The notes under the pieces: model-generated
What the model was told of the DNA's origin: nothing
The model's database searches: none
The model's input: the letters and a program-made list of their open reading frames with translations, nothing else
Shown: piece by piece, positions 1 through 8,827 of the stretch
How the letters are laid out: every line of letters begins with the position of its first letter
Position numbering within the stretch: the stretch's first letter is position 1
Made by a program: the position numbers and the translations under genes
NCBI GenBank assembly: GCA_036873755.1
Contig: JAVTVY010051649.1
Coordinates: forward strand, 186,001 to 250,000
Direction: 5' to 3'
Origin: Hanleya hanleyi
Taxonomy: Eukaryota > Mollusca > Polyplacophora > Lepidopleurida > Hanleyidae
DNA length: 64,000 bases

Positions 1-1414
1 TTTCCAGAAACCAATACCACGTGACTTCGTCAGCCAATCAGCTAAAGTCAACCGACGTAACCCCAACGTAACTCGCCATTTTCGAGTCATGTGATGAACT
101 ACTTGCTCAAAATTTCAGATCCACGACACCTCTTGGATGATACGAAAGTTATACATACCTATATATTTTGTAAGCCCAGGCCTGTAATTTATCAGATTTC
201 TCGAGTCTGTTCTCCGCCGGATGAAGGCCAAACAGAACCCGGTAAAGTACCGGATATCGCTCCGCAATAATGGAGACACACGATTCGCAAGCCATCTTAT
301 GGATGGCGAAGTGTACGCAAATGGGTCAGGTGATGGGTGAGAGGCATGCAAAAGTATGATTTTTTTCTGAAAATACAAAATGCGGAAACACGGACTTTAC
401 CCCTAAAACCCCCGTAATCGGTCCAGATGGATCAATATGGGTCGTAAGGGGTCATGGAGGAGAGTTGTCATATTTAGGGGGCATAGCACTGTGTCGTACT
501 AAAAACGAGGGAGTTTCCCAATGGTGTAGGGGTCACACAGAGGAATTCCCCCCAGAACATACATGTAAAATTGAAAATGCCATTTTTTTTAGGTTGTATT
601 GGTATAAATTCAGCGTAAAGGTTGACAGAAAATCAAAATTAATAAATTTAGAACAAAATTATGAAACTTAGTGGAGAATTGGTGATGAGGTCATGCACAT
701 GTTAACGAGGCTATTATTTAGGCGCCAATTATTTTGTCACACTGACAGATGATAGGAAATACAAAAATCGAGCTGGTGTTGGTCATACGATTTACACAAT
801 TTTGGAAGTTCGTGGAGTCACTCGACCAAAACATAGTAAATATAAACTTCTCGTGTTTGTAGTGAATACTTCAGCCGTCAGGAGAAGTTGGTGTATTTTG
901 TCGAAAATCAGATCACATTTGAATGTTGTTGTTGCTGTTGTGGACATTACGCAATTTTTTTTTCGACCGTTCTTTCTTTTGGCATGAAAATGTACCTGGG
1001 ATAGATAGATTTATATTGATATATGATATATGAATAGTTTCTGTGTTTAGAGCAGTATCAGAGCGAGGCACCAAACGTAGGACTAAACACAGCAAGCCTC
1101 TAAGACAGTACAGTGCATAGCTCCCTAAAGGGTTCGGAGTAGTAGGGAAAGGCGATTTCAACTATTATTTTCCAGGGAGGTAACTCTTGGTGCCCTTTTT
1201 TCCAGGTTAAAGTATAGGGGGCGCCACATCGCCTTTCACCTCTGTGGCGCCAGGGGGCGCCACCAGCTCAAGGTCACGTGGAGGTCAAAAGTAGTTCCGG
1301 CAACCTTTAACCTTTGTATTCTTCCGCGGTCTGGTGGTGATGCGGTCAATTCCGCGGACAGAAAGTAGTCCCATGTCAACCAAGTGACTTCCAATGTTAA
1401 TGTATACGGGGAAT
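1..1414. other. Intergenic DNA with a terminal-repeat remnant
   Basis: I see no gene here. Positions about 313-410 are similar, in the same orientation, to 1527-1605: both have GGGTG..GCATG then a T-rich run and end in CGGACTTTACCCCTAAAA. This is most likely a diverged fragment of the same terminal-repeat family that bounds the Polinton downstream. The remaining short ORFs have no recognisable domain. Confidence 0.5.
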
Positions 1415-2075
1415 GCCTAAACAGAGTATGCGAATAGACGTTTTGTGACCGGGGTGGGTCCCTAGTGGACCGAATGGGTCGAGTGAGGTGTCAAAGTGAA
1501 GCGCTCCTCTAGGGCAATTCAGTCATGGGTGGGTGCATGTAAAATTAGGATTTTTTCCCGAAAATATAAAAAGCGAAACACGGACTTTACCCCTAAAATA
1601 GGGGAAAACCCCTATCAACTCTAGCCAAAAGGGCTAATATCGGTCACCTCCGTGTCTTTTCGGTCAGGTCCGTGTCTTTTCGGGTACGTCCGTGTCTTTT
1701 CGGTGAGGTCCGCCATCTTCAGAACATGATAGGCCATGCACTGACCTGTCCGTGGGGGTTTTCCCGCCAGAATTTCGCTGTCGTCTGCTTGGGGTTGTCA
1801 CGTGCCGAACACCTAGCAACATTGTTGCACGTTCGCTACAATGTTGCGGTGAACACCTGGTCTGGTGTCTGCGTGAGTGAGTTCACGTGCCGAACACCGG
1901 GCTCCCCGAATTACAACAATGTTGCACGTTCGCTACAATGTTGCGGCCACCGTGAACACCTGGTCTGGCGTCTGCGTGAGTGAGCTTACGTGCCGAACAC
2001 CTGGCTCCCCGAGATCAAGGCATGTCCAGACTTGTTCTGGGTTGTACAGTTCTGCCATGCAGAGAACGGGTACTA
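1415..2075 (+). repeat. Diverged solo copy of the Polinton terminal repeat
   Basis: The segment is colinear with the inner part of the left Polinton terminal repeat (about 3030-3560). It has a degenerate tandem unit (1415-1540, with AATAGACGTTTTG and GGGTCGAGTGAGGTGTCAAAGTGAAG), then GCATGTAAAATTAGG (1534), then ACATGATAGG..ACTGACCTGTC (about 1723), then AACGGGTACTAGG (about 2061). Inside it, 1790-2010 carries a tandem duplication of a ~110-bp unit with CACGTGCCGAACACC and GCAACATTGTTGC. I infer a remnant of a second, related element next to the first. Confidence 0.6.
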
Positions 2076-2234
2076 GGAATGCATATTAAATCTATAGACA
2101 AAGTGTATGGAAATAGACGGTTTGGGGTCTAGGTGGGCCACTAGTGGGTCGATGGAGTCGTATGAGGTATCAATGTGAAGCATTCGTGAAGGCGCATCCG
2201 ACGGGCTGGGTGTGGCGTTGAAATATCGTCATTC

Positions 2235-3021
2235 TGCGCATGCGCGGTAGACAAAGGGTATGGAAATAGCCGTTTTGGGGTCTAGGTGGGCCACTAATGG
2301 GCCGATGGGATCGAGTGAGGTATCAATGTGAAGCCTATGTGAGGAGGCATCCCACTGGGTGGATGTGGGGTCGGAATATCGTCATTCTGCGCATGCGCAA
2401 TAGACAAATGGTATGAAAATAGACGTTTTGGGATCTAGGTGAGCCACTAATGAGCCGATGGAGTTGAGTGAGGTATCAATGTGAAGCCTATGTGAGGGGG
2501 CATCCGATTGGACTAGTGTCTCGGCCGTTGTCAACATTCTGCGCATGCGCAGACAGGGATTTCTGGGAAAAGGGTGTGGAAATAGACGTTTTAGGGTTTA
2601 GGTGAGCCCCTAATGATCCTATGAGGTCTCGTATGAGGTCTTATTTTGAAGCTGTCGTGAGGGAGCATCCGCCTGGGCTAGTGTGTCGTTCGTTGTCAAT
2701 AGTCTGCGCATGCGCAGTCTGGCCGTAGTATAGAAATAGACGTGTTGGGGTTTAGGTGGGCCACTAGTGGGCCGATGGGATCGAGTGAGGTATCCATGTA
2801 AAGCATACGTGAGGGAGTCTCCAAAGGGCTGGGTGTGACGTACAATAGACGTCATTCTGCGCATGCGCAGTAGAGAAAGTGTATGGAAATAGACGTTCTG
2901 GGGCCTAGGCGAGCCGCTAATCGGCCGATGGAGTCGAGTCCGGTATCCATGTGAAGCCTATGTGAGGAAGCAACCGCCTGTAGTAGTGTCTCGGCCGTTG
3001 TCCACATTCTGCGCATGCGCA
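2235..3021. promoter_or_regulatory. Six-copy array of TGCGCATGCGCA palindromes
   Basis: Palindromes start at 2235 (final base changed), 2388, 2540, 2704, 2858 and 3010, at spacings of 152-164 bp. The sequence fits the known consensus of the animal factor NRF-1 (YGCGCAYGCGCR). Binding is inference; the repetition and symmetry are directly visible. The mirror array is in the right terminal repeat. Confidence 0.6.
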
Positions 3022-3239
3022 GACAGGGAATTGTGGAAAACGGGTGTGGAAATAGACGTTTTTGCGGCCTAGGTGGGCCACGAATGGTCCGATGGAGTCG
3101 AGTGAGGTACCAAAGTGAAGCATGGGCGCATGTAAAATTAGGGGTATGACGTCACTTCCGGTTAGGGTGAATGTTCTGTGTGAATGGGGTGTCACCTGCG
3201 AACATGATAGGAATGCATGTACTGACCTGTCTGTGGGAT

Positions 3240-3330
3240 TTTTCACGGCCCGGCCCGGCCCGCCCCGGCCCGCCCCGGCCGCAGCGCGCGCGTTTCTCCG
3301 GCCGCACGCGCGCGCGCGTCATCACCGGCA
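3240..3330. other. CpG-dense GC tract in the terminal repeat
   Basis: Repeated CGGCCCGGCCCGCC units are followed by alternating CG runs (GCGCGCGCG). The right repeat has the matching tract at about 12517-12592. Alternating CG is a sequence able to adopt Z-DNA. The local composition differs sharply from the surrounding DNA. Confidence 0.7.
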
Positions 3331-3592
3331 GTGCGCGGATGAATGTCGGGTCAAAAGGTCAAAGGTCACATCCAGGTCCAAGATCTCCCTTTCGGCAAGG
3401 TTCGGCAACAATGTTGCGGCATCGATATACAAAGCTTGAACCCAAAAAGGGATTGTAAATTAACCTGGGAAGCATGGGCAGTTCCATTTAGACCAATCAG
3501 CGGTCGAGAAAAAGAGCCAATGAGCGATCGATAAAAGAACCAATGGACGGGTACTAGAATTCTTTCGCCTACGTCTGCGCCTACATCCAGGT

Positions 3593-3749
3593 TCTTGTAC
3601 ACCCGGGTAATGTTTTCTGGACATGGATGGGTTACCTTTGGCCCCATTCTAGGCCACTGATTGGCTAATACGGTGTTCAAAGCCAGTTTCATGCATTATG
3701 CTCATATAGAAAACACACAAGACAGGGTTTTTTGGTGAGATCTCATTTT
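3593..3749. other. Spacer between left terminal repeat and protease gene
   Basis: No gene is seen. It lies between the end of the inverted-repeat match and the 3' end of the minus-strand gene block. Confidence 0.5.
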
Positions 3750-3755
3750 TTTATT
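3750..3755 (-). terminator. Poly(A) signal AATAAA for the capsid/protease block
   Basis: On the minus strand AATAAA lies about 140 nt beyond the protease stop codon and just before the terminal repeat. It is the first such signal downstream of the tightly packed capsid genes, so it may end a shared late transcript. Confidence 0.5.
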
Positions 3756-3794
3756 CAGTAACAACAACGTGAGAACAACCACGTGAAAACTGAA

Positions 3795-3925
3795 GCCCAG
3801 AACAGGGGGCTTGTACATTGAAAGAACTGAAGCCCAGAACAGGGGGCTTGTAAACTTAAGCCCAGAACAGGGGGCTTGTACATTGAAAGAACTTAAGCCC
3901 AGAACGGGGCTTGTACATTGAAATG
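3795..3925. repeat. Short tandem repeat built from the protease 3' end
   Basis: Four imperfect copies of a unit containing AAGCCCAGAACAGGGGGC and TTGTACATTGAA lie end to end. The innermost copy is the last codons and stop of the protease gene, so the array looks like repeated duplication of that gene's 3' end into the 3' untranslated region. Confidence 0.75.
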
Positions 3926-4366
3926 ATGGACGGCCCAGTCATATACGAGTACATCGCGGTCCTCGGCCTTGGGGTACTCGTCAAACATCTGTACGATGGT
4001 AGATAAGGTTCTGCCCCGGCATCGATGGTACAGGTAATACAAGCAATATTGTCCGCACACGCTACTGGTCAGGCTTTGCAACGTTTGACTGTTCCAACAC
4101 CACGTCTCTGTGCCTTGATCCATGAAGTCTGTTAAATCGGGATGGAGGGGTGGCAGGCCGTACGGGTCAAAGTATTCGCCCTGCTGTTCTGTCAAGTACA
4201 CGGCCACCCAATGTTCACCGGGCCGATCCATCGGGTCCGTGTTGAGAACGTAAGCAGCAGGATACATACGGTCTAATGGGAACACATCTCGGACGAACAC
4301 CCCTTGAAAGACCATACGTGTCTCTGGGTCATTCTCCAGCACGGTGGTTATCTGGTCTGTATCCAT
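3893..4366 (-). CDS. Adenain-type (C5) cysteine protease, Polinton PRO
   Basis: The protein of 157 aa belongs to the adenovirus-type maturation protease family that Polintons use to process virion proteins. The catalytic pattern is visible: His52 in GEHWVAVYL, Asp67 in YFDPYG, and nucleophile Cys104 in VCGQYCLYYLYHR, in the right order and spacing for this family. The ATG at 4366 is chosen because it follows the major capsid stop codon (4370-4368) by one base. An upstream extension to 4426 lies in another frame over the capsid gene and is not needed. Length is slightly short for the family, but the reading frame is intact. It is the last gene of the block before the poly(A) signal. Confidence 0.85.
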   Translation of the reverse strand: MDTDQITTVLENDPETRMVFQGVFVRDVFPLDRMYPAAYVLNTDPMDRPGEHWVAVYLTEQQGEYFDPYGLPPLHPDLTDFMDQGTETWCWNSQTLQSLTSSVCGQYCLYYLYHRCRGRTLSTIVQMFDEYPKAEDRDVLVYDWAVHHFNVQAPFWA

Positions 4367-4367
4367 G

Positions 4368-5664
4368 TTAGGTGGAGAAGTCACACATGACGTTGCGCGC
4401 CTTGTCCACTTGAATGATGTTGTCAAATTCGGCGTAGCAGATCACATTGACGGTGGTCCCGAGGGCTCGTGCAAAGTGGATTTCCAACCGTAAATTGCCT
4501 TGCTTGGCCAGGGCCAGCTGATGGACGTTCTCTAAGGTGGGGGTCAGATCGAAACAGAACAACGTGTATCCGTTCGCGTAGTCCTCCCGACTGATCATAT
4601 TCCCTTCGTCCTGGTTGATTTGACCGGTGGCTGTAAACAGGCTCTGATAGGCTTGAATGAAATTCCTGCGCCCAAAGTTCGGTGTTAAGGCCGTGGCTGG
4701 GACCTGTTGTCCGTCCACATGCAGGGCCACAAAATTGATGCCGAAATGTTTAAAGTCAAACGGGTTCTCTGGGTAGGCTCCGCTGAAACTGGTATTTTCC
4801 ACACAGGCCAGGATCAATCGCCCAGGAACAGGTTTTCTTTGTTGGCGCTCATATTTCCAGCAGGCACAGAGAACACTTTGGTTTGTACACGTCGGACAGG
4901 GTACTGGGCTCGTTTTGTTTCCAAGGCTTTCATGTGTCCCAATTGAACGGCTGGATTCGGTTTCGCTTTTCGGACATACAGGACTGCGTCTTGGATGACA
5001 ATCTTATAGTCGGCTGCATGCCCGTCTACGTTAGTGGCCATCAAGGCGAAGGTCGGAGGCGCCCGTATCAGTCGGATTTTGATGGGGATCTTGTTCAAGA
5101 GGTACCGGTCTTGCATGAAAATGTCTGCGTGCAGTCGACCCATGAGATCCACCGAGGCGCCGTTCGCGGTGAAAGCCTTCCGTTTGTTATATCCTTCATT
5201 GTCCACCGTGTCCATGTGCTCGGCTGTGTCCTGGTAGAATAAAGCGGCTGTTAGCTGAGATTGTTTAGCCTCTCGTCCATACGACAACAGTGTCTCGATG
5301 TAGGCTCGATAGGGGTACGTGTTGGTCGAGTCACTGATGAGTTTGTCGCTGAGAAAAATATCCACCTGCTGAAACATCGAGTGCAGCCAGAGATTCGTCG
5401 GGCCCACCGTTGCAGCTTGGATGATTCTGGAGCCATCCCCATTGACGACCTTGGCTTTCACATACAAATACGTATGGGCTAAATCCACAAATACGTATCC
5501 GCATTGCTGATGGTGAACTCGATGGGCCCTGTTTCGTTGATGCTGGAGAGCGGGAGATGCTCCACCCATAATCCTTGCTCGGCACTGGTTTGTGTGGGTG
5601 GCACGGTCCACAAATCAAATTCACTGTTGGTGGAGGGGCAGGACTCTGCGTGGATCAAGGACAT
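4368..5664 (-). pseudogene. Polinton major capsid protein (hexon-type), two frame breaks
   Basis: Three consecutive minus-strand reading frames together cover about 430 codons of a double-jelly-roll Polinton capsid protein. These proteins are often deposited for invertebrates as 'F54H12.2-like'. The N-terminal piece (5664 to about 5490) holds VPPTQTS. The middle piece (about 5500-4820) holds DLAHTYLYVKAK, SMFQQVDIFLSD and NTYPYRAYIETLLSYG. The C-terminal piece (4817-4368) holds DEGNMISREDYANGY and NVICYAEFDNII. The first break, near 5490-5500, looks like a one-base shift. The second, near 4815-4822, looks like a short deletion that removed a few codons and put a stop in frame. The gene starts 2 nt after the stop of the core-protein gene and ends 1 nt before the protease ATG. 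Family identification is firm at motif level; inactivation versus assembly error is open. Confidence 0.8.
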
Positions 5665-5666
5665 GG

Positions 5667-6071
5667 TTAAGAAAAGATATTCTGGGTCTTCGATGTGCGT
5701 CGTCGCTGGGTCGGTCGTCGACTGGTGCGTGGTCTCGGCGGTGCAGGTCTTTTATTCCCTACGGTACGTTGTGCTTTGGCGACCAAGACGCCTCCCGCTT
5801 CTTTGGCCCGCCGTTTCAAGGATTCTTTGGGTGCCGTAACTCCCAAGACATCACCGGCCACCTGCAGTCCACTGCGTACCGCTTGTTTGCCGATCGCTTT
5901 CACTCCACGCGTCACCAAGGGCAGGAACGTTTTGACGATGCTCACGAGTATGTTCCCCAGCCCATGCCCTCGTTGCATGCGTGCACCACTAAAGACGGGA
6001 AGGCCACCCCCGGCCTGTTGGGCATAATAGTCCATACAGCTGCGTGCATCGCACTCGTAAGGGACCTTCAT
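5667..6071 (-). CDS. Basic GLG-motif core / minor capsid-associated protein (Polinton PX-like)
   Basis: The protein of 134 aa has three parts. The N-terminal segment contains CDARSCMDYYAQQAGGGLPVF. A conserved-looking GARMQRGHGLGNIL block at about residues 29-43 precedes an amphipathic helix-rich stretch (FLPLVTRGVKAIGKQAVRSG). The C-terminal tail, from about residue 105, is very rich in Arg, Lys, Pro and Thr. Small proteins of this type sit next to the capsid genes in metazoan Polintons and have been compared with adenovirus pVI/pX core proteins. The basic tail fits DNA contact inside the particle. The ATG overlaps the penton stop codon by one base (TAATG), and the stop is 2 nt before the major capsid ATG. 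Confidence 0.65.
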   Translation of the reverse strand: MKVPYECDARSCMDYYAQQAGGGLPVFSGARMQRGHGLGNILVSIVKTFLPLVTRGVKAIGKQAVRSGLQVAGDVLGVTAPKESLKRRAKEAGGVLVAKAQRTVGNKRPAPPRPRTSRRPTQRRRTSKTQNIFS

Positions 6072-6853
6072 TATACAAAATGGGGAGCACGTGCTTGTCG
6101 AAAATGAAGTGTCAGCACCACTTTTCCTCGTTCGAATGCCACCGGTCGTCCCGTGTCATCTCTTATATCCACCGTGATAGTGTTGATGTCGGTTTGTCGT
6201 ACGGGTAGGTAGAGCATGTGGGTGAAACTGTGGGTGACTTGTTCTCCATACGTCTTTTTAATGGGGACCACTCGTAACAGAGGTGTGTTGATATCGCCCA
6301 CGATGTGGTTGTCGACTACGTCCGAGTAGACGTAGAGTCCGTACATACCCGACTTCATATCCATCGGGGTCTGGCCATGGTCCTCGGATGGACCCGTGTA
6401 GGTCGCGTGAGCGAGACCCAGCATTTGCTGTAGGATAGGACTCAGTACGACACTCACGTTGGCGGTGAGGAGGATCTGTGCCTTGCCGTTACAACAATCG
6501 AAGTCCACGTGATTCTTGAAGGGAAAGGATTTGATGGGTTTTGAAACATTCGTGACCTCCCGTAGAGCCTTATAATGCAACAGTCTTGTCAGCCCCTGCA
6601 TGAACTCCTTGGGGGTATCGTATTGGCCTTCGGGGAGGGAGAGTTGCGTGTTTTTGCCTTCGTAGGTCACCTCGTACCACTCTTCATTGGCTCGCACGTT
6701 GTACCACGAGTAAGGGTATTGGATATCCACGAGGCCACATTCCCATCGTCCAGGTAAATGCAACGGTTGCGGTAACTGGGTGACGTACTTGGCCAAGGTG
6801 TTGTCAGGAAACACATCCAGCGAACTGTTACTGGGTAGGGTGAGGTAAAACAT
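6071..6853 (-). CDS. Polinton minor capsid (penton-type, single jelly roll) protein
   Basis: The intact 260-aa protein matches the Polinton penton-like capsid family in length and motifs. It opens with SNSSLDVFPDNTLAKYVTQL, then has GRWECGLVDIQYPYSWYNV (residues about 37-55), GLYVYSDVVDNHIVGDINTP, LLRVVPI, and a C-terminal VAFERGKVVLTLHFR. It is expected to form the vertices of an icosahedral particle built by the major capsid protein. It sits directly upstream of the core-protein gene with a 1-nt overlap. No frame damage is seen, in contrast with the major capsid gene. Confidence 0.8.
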   Translation of the reverse strand: MFYLTLPSNSSLDVFPDNTLAKYVTQLPQPLHLPGRWECGLVDIQYPYSWYNVRANEEWYEVTYEGKNTQLSLPEGQYDTPKEFMQGLTRLLHYKALREVTNVSKPIKSFPFKNHVDFDCCNGKAQILLTANVSVVLSPILQQMLGLAHATYTGPSEDHGQTPMDMKSGMYGLYVYSDVVDNHIVGDINTPLLRVVPIKKTYGEQVTHSFTHMLYLPVRQTDINTITVDIRDDTGRPVAFERGKVVLTLHFRQARAPHFV

Positions 6854-6886
6854 GGCGACTGAGCTGTCCTGCTGCTGCTGTTGGTT

Positions 6887-7723
6887 TTAATAGCTGTTCC
6901 AAGCCTTGGGCGGTTGTGTCCGGCGTCGTGTTCGTCGCGGTGACATGCTACGTGTCACGACTTTGGAGATGTGGGGTGTCCTGATCAAGGATGGTTTTTT
7001 AAAGGTCTGAAAAGAAGGTGCCAGTTGTGGTGGTGGTGTTTTGGGGGGTGACTCCGGTTCCCATTCGGCTTCCCAAGAAGGTAGTGGGTCACTCGGCGAT
7101 TGCTGGGTCCGCTGCATAAAGGCCCAGCGGTGGGGATTCCCCACCAATTCCTGTGGTACATGCATGTCTTTCACGCCTTGGGCGAAGACCTCCCATCCTC
7201 GAGCATCCGTGTGCGACCTGCGTTTACGCATCAGGTCATTCACTAAATCCGTCATGCGGGTCCCGGGGACCACCTGATTCTGTACCAGGAGTTCGCCTTT
7301 ATCATTCCAAGTCATGTTAGGATTGTGTTTCATCCGTTGTAATACCAGGCCAGCTTGTTTCTTGAACGATGCAGGTACACTCTTCAGCACTTCGTCTTCG
7401 ACCCACTGTGGGGCAGTGGGTGGTACCCCTGGTAATGGCAGCTGTTGGAGCGGTGCTGAGGTAGGCAGTCTGTCACGTGGTGGTGGTGGTGGTGCTGGGG
7501 TAGAGAGGGTTTTGTATTGGTCCATGAACGTCATGTACCGTTGAAGCGTCTCATTGTACCGTTGTACTTTCTCACTGTCGCTTAACCCCGGTCTCTGTAA
7601 GATCTGTTGCATCTCTCCATCGAGGGTGTTTATGGTCTTCACCGTAGGCGGGACAGGGTAGGGCGATTGGAGGTTTTGAAGGAACCGTGGTTCGAGGAGG
7701 ACCATTTTTTTCGTGTGATTCAT
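6887..7723 (-). CDS. Polinton conserved protein, Pro-rich with basic C-terminus
   Basis: The protein of 278 aa has unknown function. The ATG at 7723 is chosen because it overlaps the upstream gene's TGA as ATGA; the longer upstream extension lies over that gene. The N-terminal half is helical and Gln-rich (TLDGEMQQILQRPGLSDSEK). A Pro-rich linker with PAPPPPPRDRLP lies near residues 80-90. A compact middle part contains GWEVFAQGVKDMHVPQELVG. The last ~30 residues are Arg-rich (SMSPRRTRRRTQPP). Proteins of this type accompany capsid genes in animal Polintons, so a virion or assembly role is likely but not shown. Confidence 0.6.
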   Translation of the reverse strand: MNHTKKMVLLEPRFLQNLQSPYPVPPTVKTINTLDGEMQQILQRPGLSDSEKVQRYNETLQRYMTFMDQYKTLSTPAPPPPPRDRLPTSAPLQQLPLPGVPPTAPQWVEDEVLKSVPASFKKQAGLVLQRMKHNPNMTWNDKGELLVQNQVVPGTRMTDLVNDLMRKRRSHTDARGWEVFAQGVKDMHVPQELVGNPHRWAFMQRTQQSPSDPLPSWEAEWEPESPPKTPPPQLAPSFQTFKKPSLIRTPHISKVVTRSMSPRRTRRRTQPPKAWNSY

Positions 7724-8064
7724 TGTCGGCCGAAGAGTCCACCCAATACTGGACCCAACACGGAATCGGCCAACGGTGCTAAGATGACCCCAAGAAAGCC
7801 GCCTTTCTGTAACACCTTTTTCTTTTGTGTTTGAGGGACCCACTTCTGGACTAGGGTTCGGAGCCCTGTCTTATGCTTGGCCAACTTGGTCTTCTGAGCC
7901 GGAGTCAGTGGTACGTTGCCTTTTAACAGGTTGTACCCGATCTCGCACAGACAGCGTACAAGGTCAGGGTCCGCACCGCGTACAATGGTTCGGACCAACT
8001 CGGGTGGGGCCGTCTTCAATACACGGAGCGTCGGAGCGTGCTTCCGTACTCGCGCAGACATCAT
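7720..8064 (-). CDS. Small Polinton protein with Gly-rich hydrophobic C-terminus
   Basis: The protein of 114 aa starts at the first ATG of an ATGATG pair. A helical N-terminal part (LRVLKTAPPELVRTIVRGAD) is followed by a Lys-rich segment (KTKLAKHKTGLRTL) and a hydrophobic Gly/Leu-rich end (GGFLGVILAPLADSVLGP, then VLGGLFGRQ). Proteins with this layout occur next to Polinton capsid genes in many invertebrates. The tail could insert in or disrupt membranes, as adenovirus pVI does; that is inference. It overlaps the next gene by 4 nt, so the two are probably co-expressed. Confidence 0.6.
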   Translation of the reverse strand: MMSARVRKHAPTLRVLKTAPPELVRTIVRGADPDLVRCLCEIGYNLLKGNVPLTPAQKTKLAKHKTGLRTLVQKWVPQTQKKKVLQKGGFLGVILAPLADSVLGPVLGGLFGRQ

Positions 8065-8154
8065 GTACAACTAATGCTAGAACCCACAACTCTGCTCTTT
8101 TTATCTACTTCAGAGAACAGAGACAAAGTCAACCATGCTGTGGTATTAATTCTT
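8065..8154. other. Intergenic spacer upstream of the late block
   Basis: This short spacer holds GATAAAAAG on the minus strand (about 8098-8106), a possible weak TATA-like element for the capsid gene block that starts at 8064. No further gene is seen. Confidence 0.35.
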
Positions 8155-8160
8155 TTTATT
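8155..8160 (-). terminator. Poly(A) signal AATAAA after the ATPase gene
   Basis: On the minus strand AATAAA lies 59 nt beyond the ATPase stop codon, in the only sizeable gap between the ATPase and the late block. This suggests separate transcripts. Confidence 0.45.
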
Positions 8161-8218
8161 ATCCCCATCATCAAACACACACACCCCAGCTGGAGGCGCC
8201 ACTGTGGATGTGTTTACA

Positions 8219-8827
8219 TTATTTTTGCATGTACACGTGGTGGGTCTCTCCGGGAAAGATGCCGGTCCGTAGTCGAAGGTGGTCGGGGGTGGCTTGCTTG
8301 AGGTCGAAGAGCATATACCCGTGCTGAGGGGTTGTGGCATCTTTAAAGGCTTCCAACGCAAACGATGTGCGGCCGGGATACATCTGTCTCGCCAGGTGCA
8401 GCAGTTGAGTGGTATCTCTCGGGTTTTTGAAGACCACCAGGTAGTGGGCATTTAAGCTGATGTTCCGATGTTCTTTGTTTTTACTGAACAGATTCTGCAC
8501 AATGTAGATGATGCTGAGCCGTCGATGGTGGCTGCCTTTGGTAAAGAGTTGGGTGACCCGCGCATCCGTCTCCGCCATGAGATCATCCAGAACCACCAAG
8601 GTGTCGGGTTCCAAATCGGCCAGCTTGGGTAGGCCTTCCACGAACGTGATGTGGGGCATTGCTGCATACGCTGCCTGCCATTCTTCGTAACACCACACGA
8701 CTCGGCCAATGGGTGGGGTGATCATGCTGTCGGCGTGTTGAAGGAGCTTCCTGACGAAGTGCGTTTTGTCGGAACCCGTCGGTCCAGCGATGACGCAAGT
8801 GAAGGGATGCTGCCACCGAGGGTCCAT
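8219..8827 (-). CDS. A32/FtsK-type genome packaging ATPase
   Basis: The protein of 202 aa belongs to the packaging ATPase family shared by Polintons, virophages and large DNA viruses. It is expected to pump DNA into preformed capsids. Walker A is GPTGSDKT (residues 15-22), preceded by FTCVIA. Walker B is TLVVLDDLM (76-84). A conserved HRRLSIIYIVQNLF block (101-114) follows. The Walker A motif has Asp where the usual pattern has Gly before Lys (GxxGxGKT), which could weaken ATP hydrolysis. The gene is otherwise full length and in one frame. Its first ~105 nt overlap the 3' end of the upstream membrane-protein gene in another frame. Confidence 0.85.
   Translation of the reverse strand: MDPRWQHPFTCVIAGPTGSDKTHFVRKLLQHADSMITPPIGRVVWCYEEWQAAYAAMPHITFVEGLPKLADLEPDTLVVLDDLMAETDARVTQLFTKGSHHRRLSIIYIVQNLFSKNKEHRNISLNAHYLVVFKNPRDTTQLLHLARQMYPGRTSFALEAFKDATTPQHGYMLFDLKQATPDHLRLRTGIFPGETHHVYMQK

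Larger units (their letters stand above)
2220..3592 (+). repeat. Left terminal inverted repeat of the Polinton
   Basis: The reverse complement matches 12248-13616. The outer part is a tandem array of ~152-164-bp units (a further unit extends out to 2095), each with GGAAATAGACGTTTTGGGG, GGTGGGCCACTA, TCGAGTGAGGTATC and a TGCGCATGCGCA palindrome. The inner part (about 3120-3592) is unique sequence holding a C/G-rich tract, GCAACAATGTTGC, and a GGACGGGTACTAGAATT inner end. Confidence 0.88.

Noticed and set aside
2235..3021. TGCGCATGCGCA arrays as replication terminators or bacterial operators
   Set aside because: The setting is an animal genome and the sequence fits NRF-1; no reason to invoke bacterial functions.
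3122..3458. Plus-strand ORFs in the Polinton terminal repeat (and mirror ORFs at 12399-12708)
   Set aside because: They arise from GC-rich low-complexity sequence present in both terminal repeats and have no recognisable domain.
4707..6107. Plus-strand ORFs over the capsid genes
   Set aside because: Shadows of the minus-strand capsid and core genes, which have clear family motifs.
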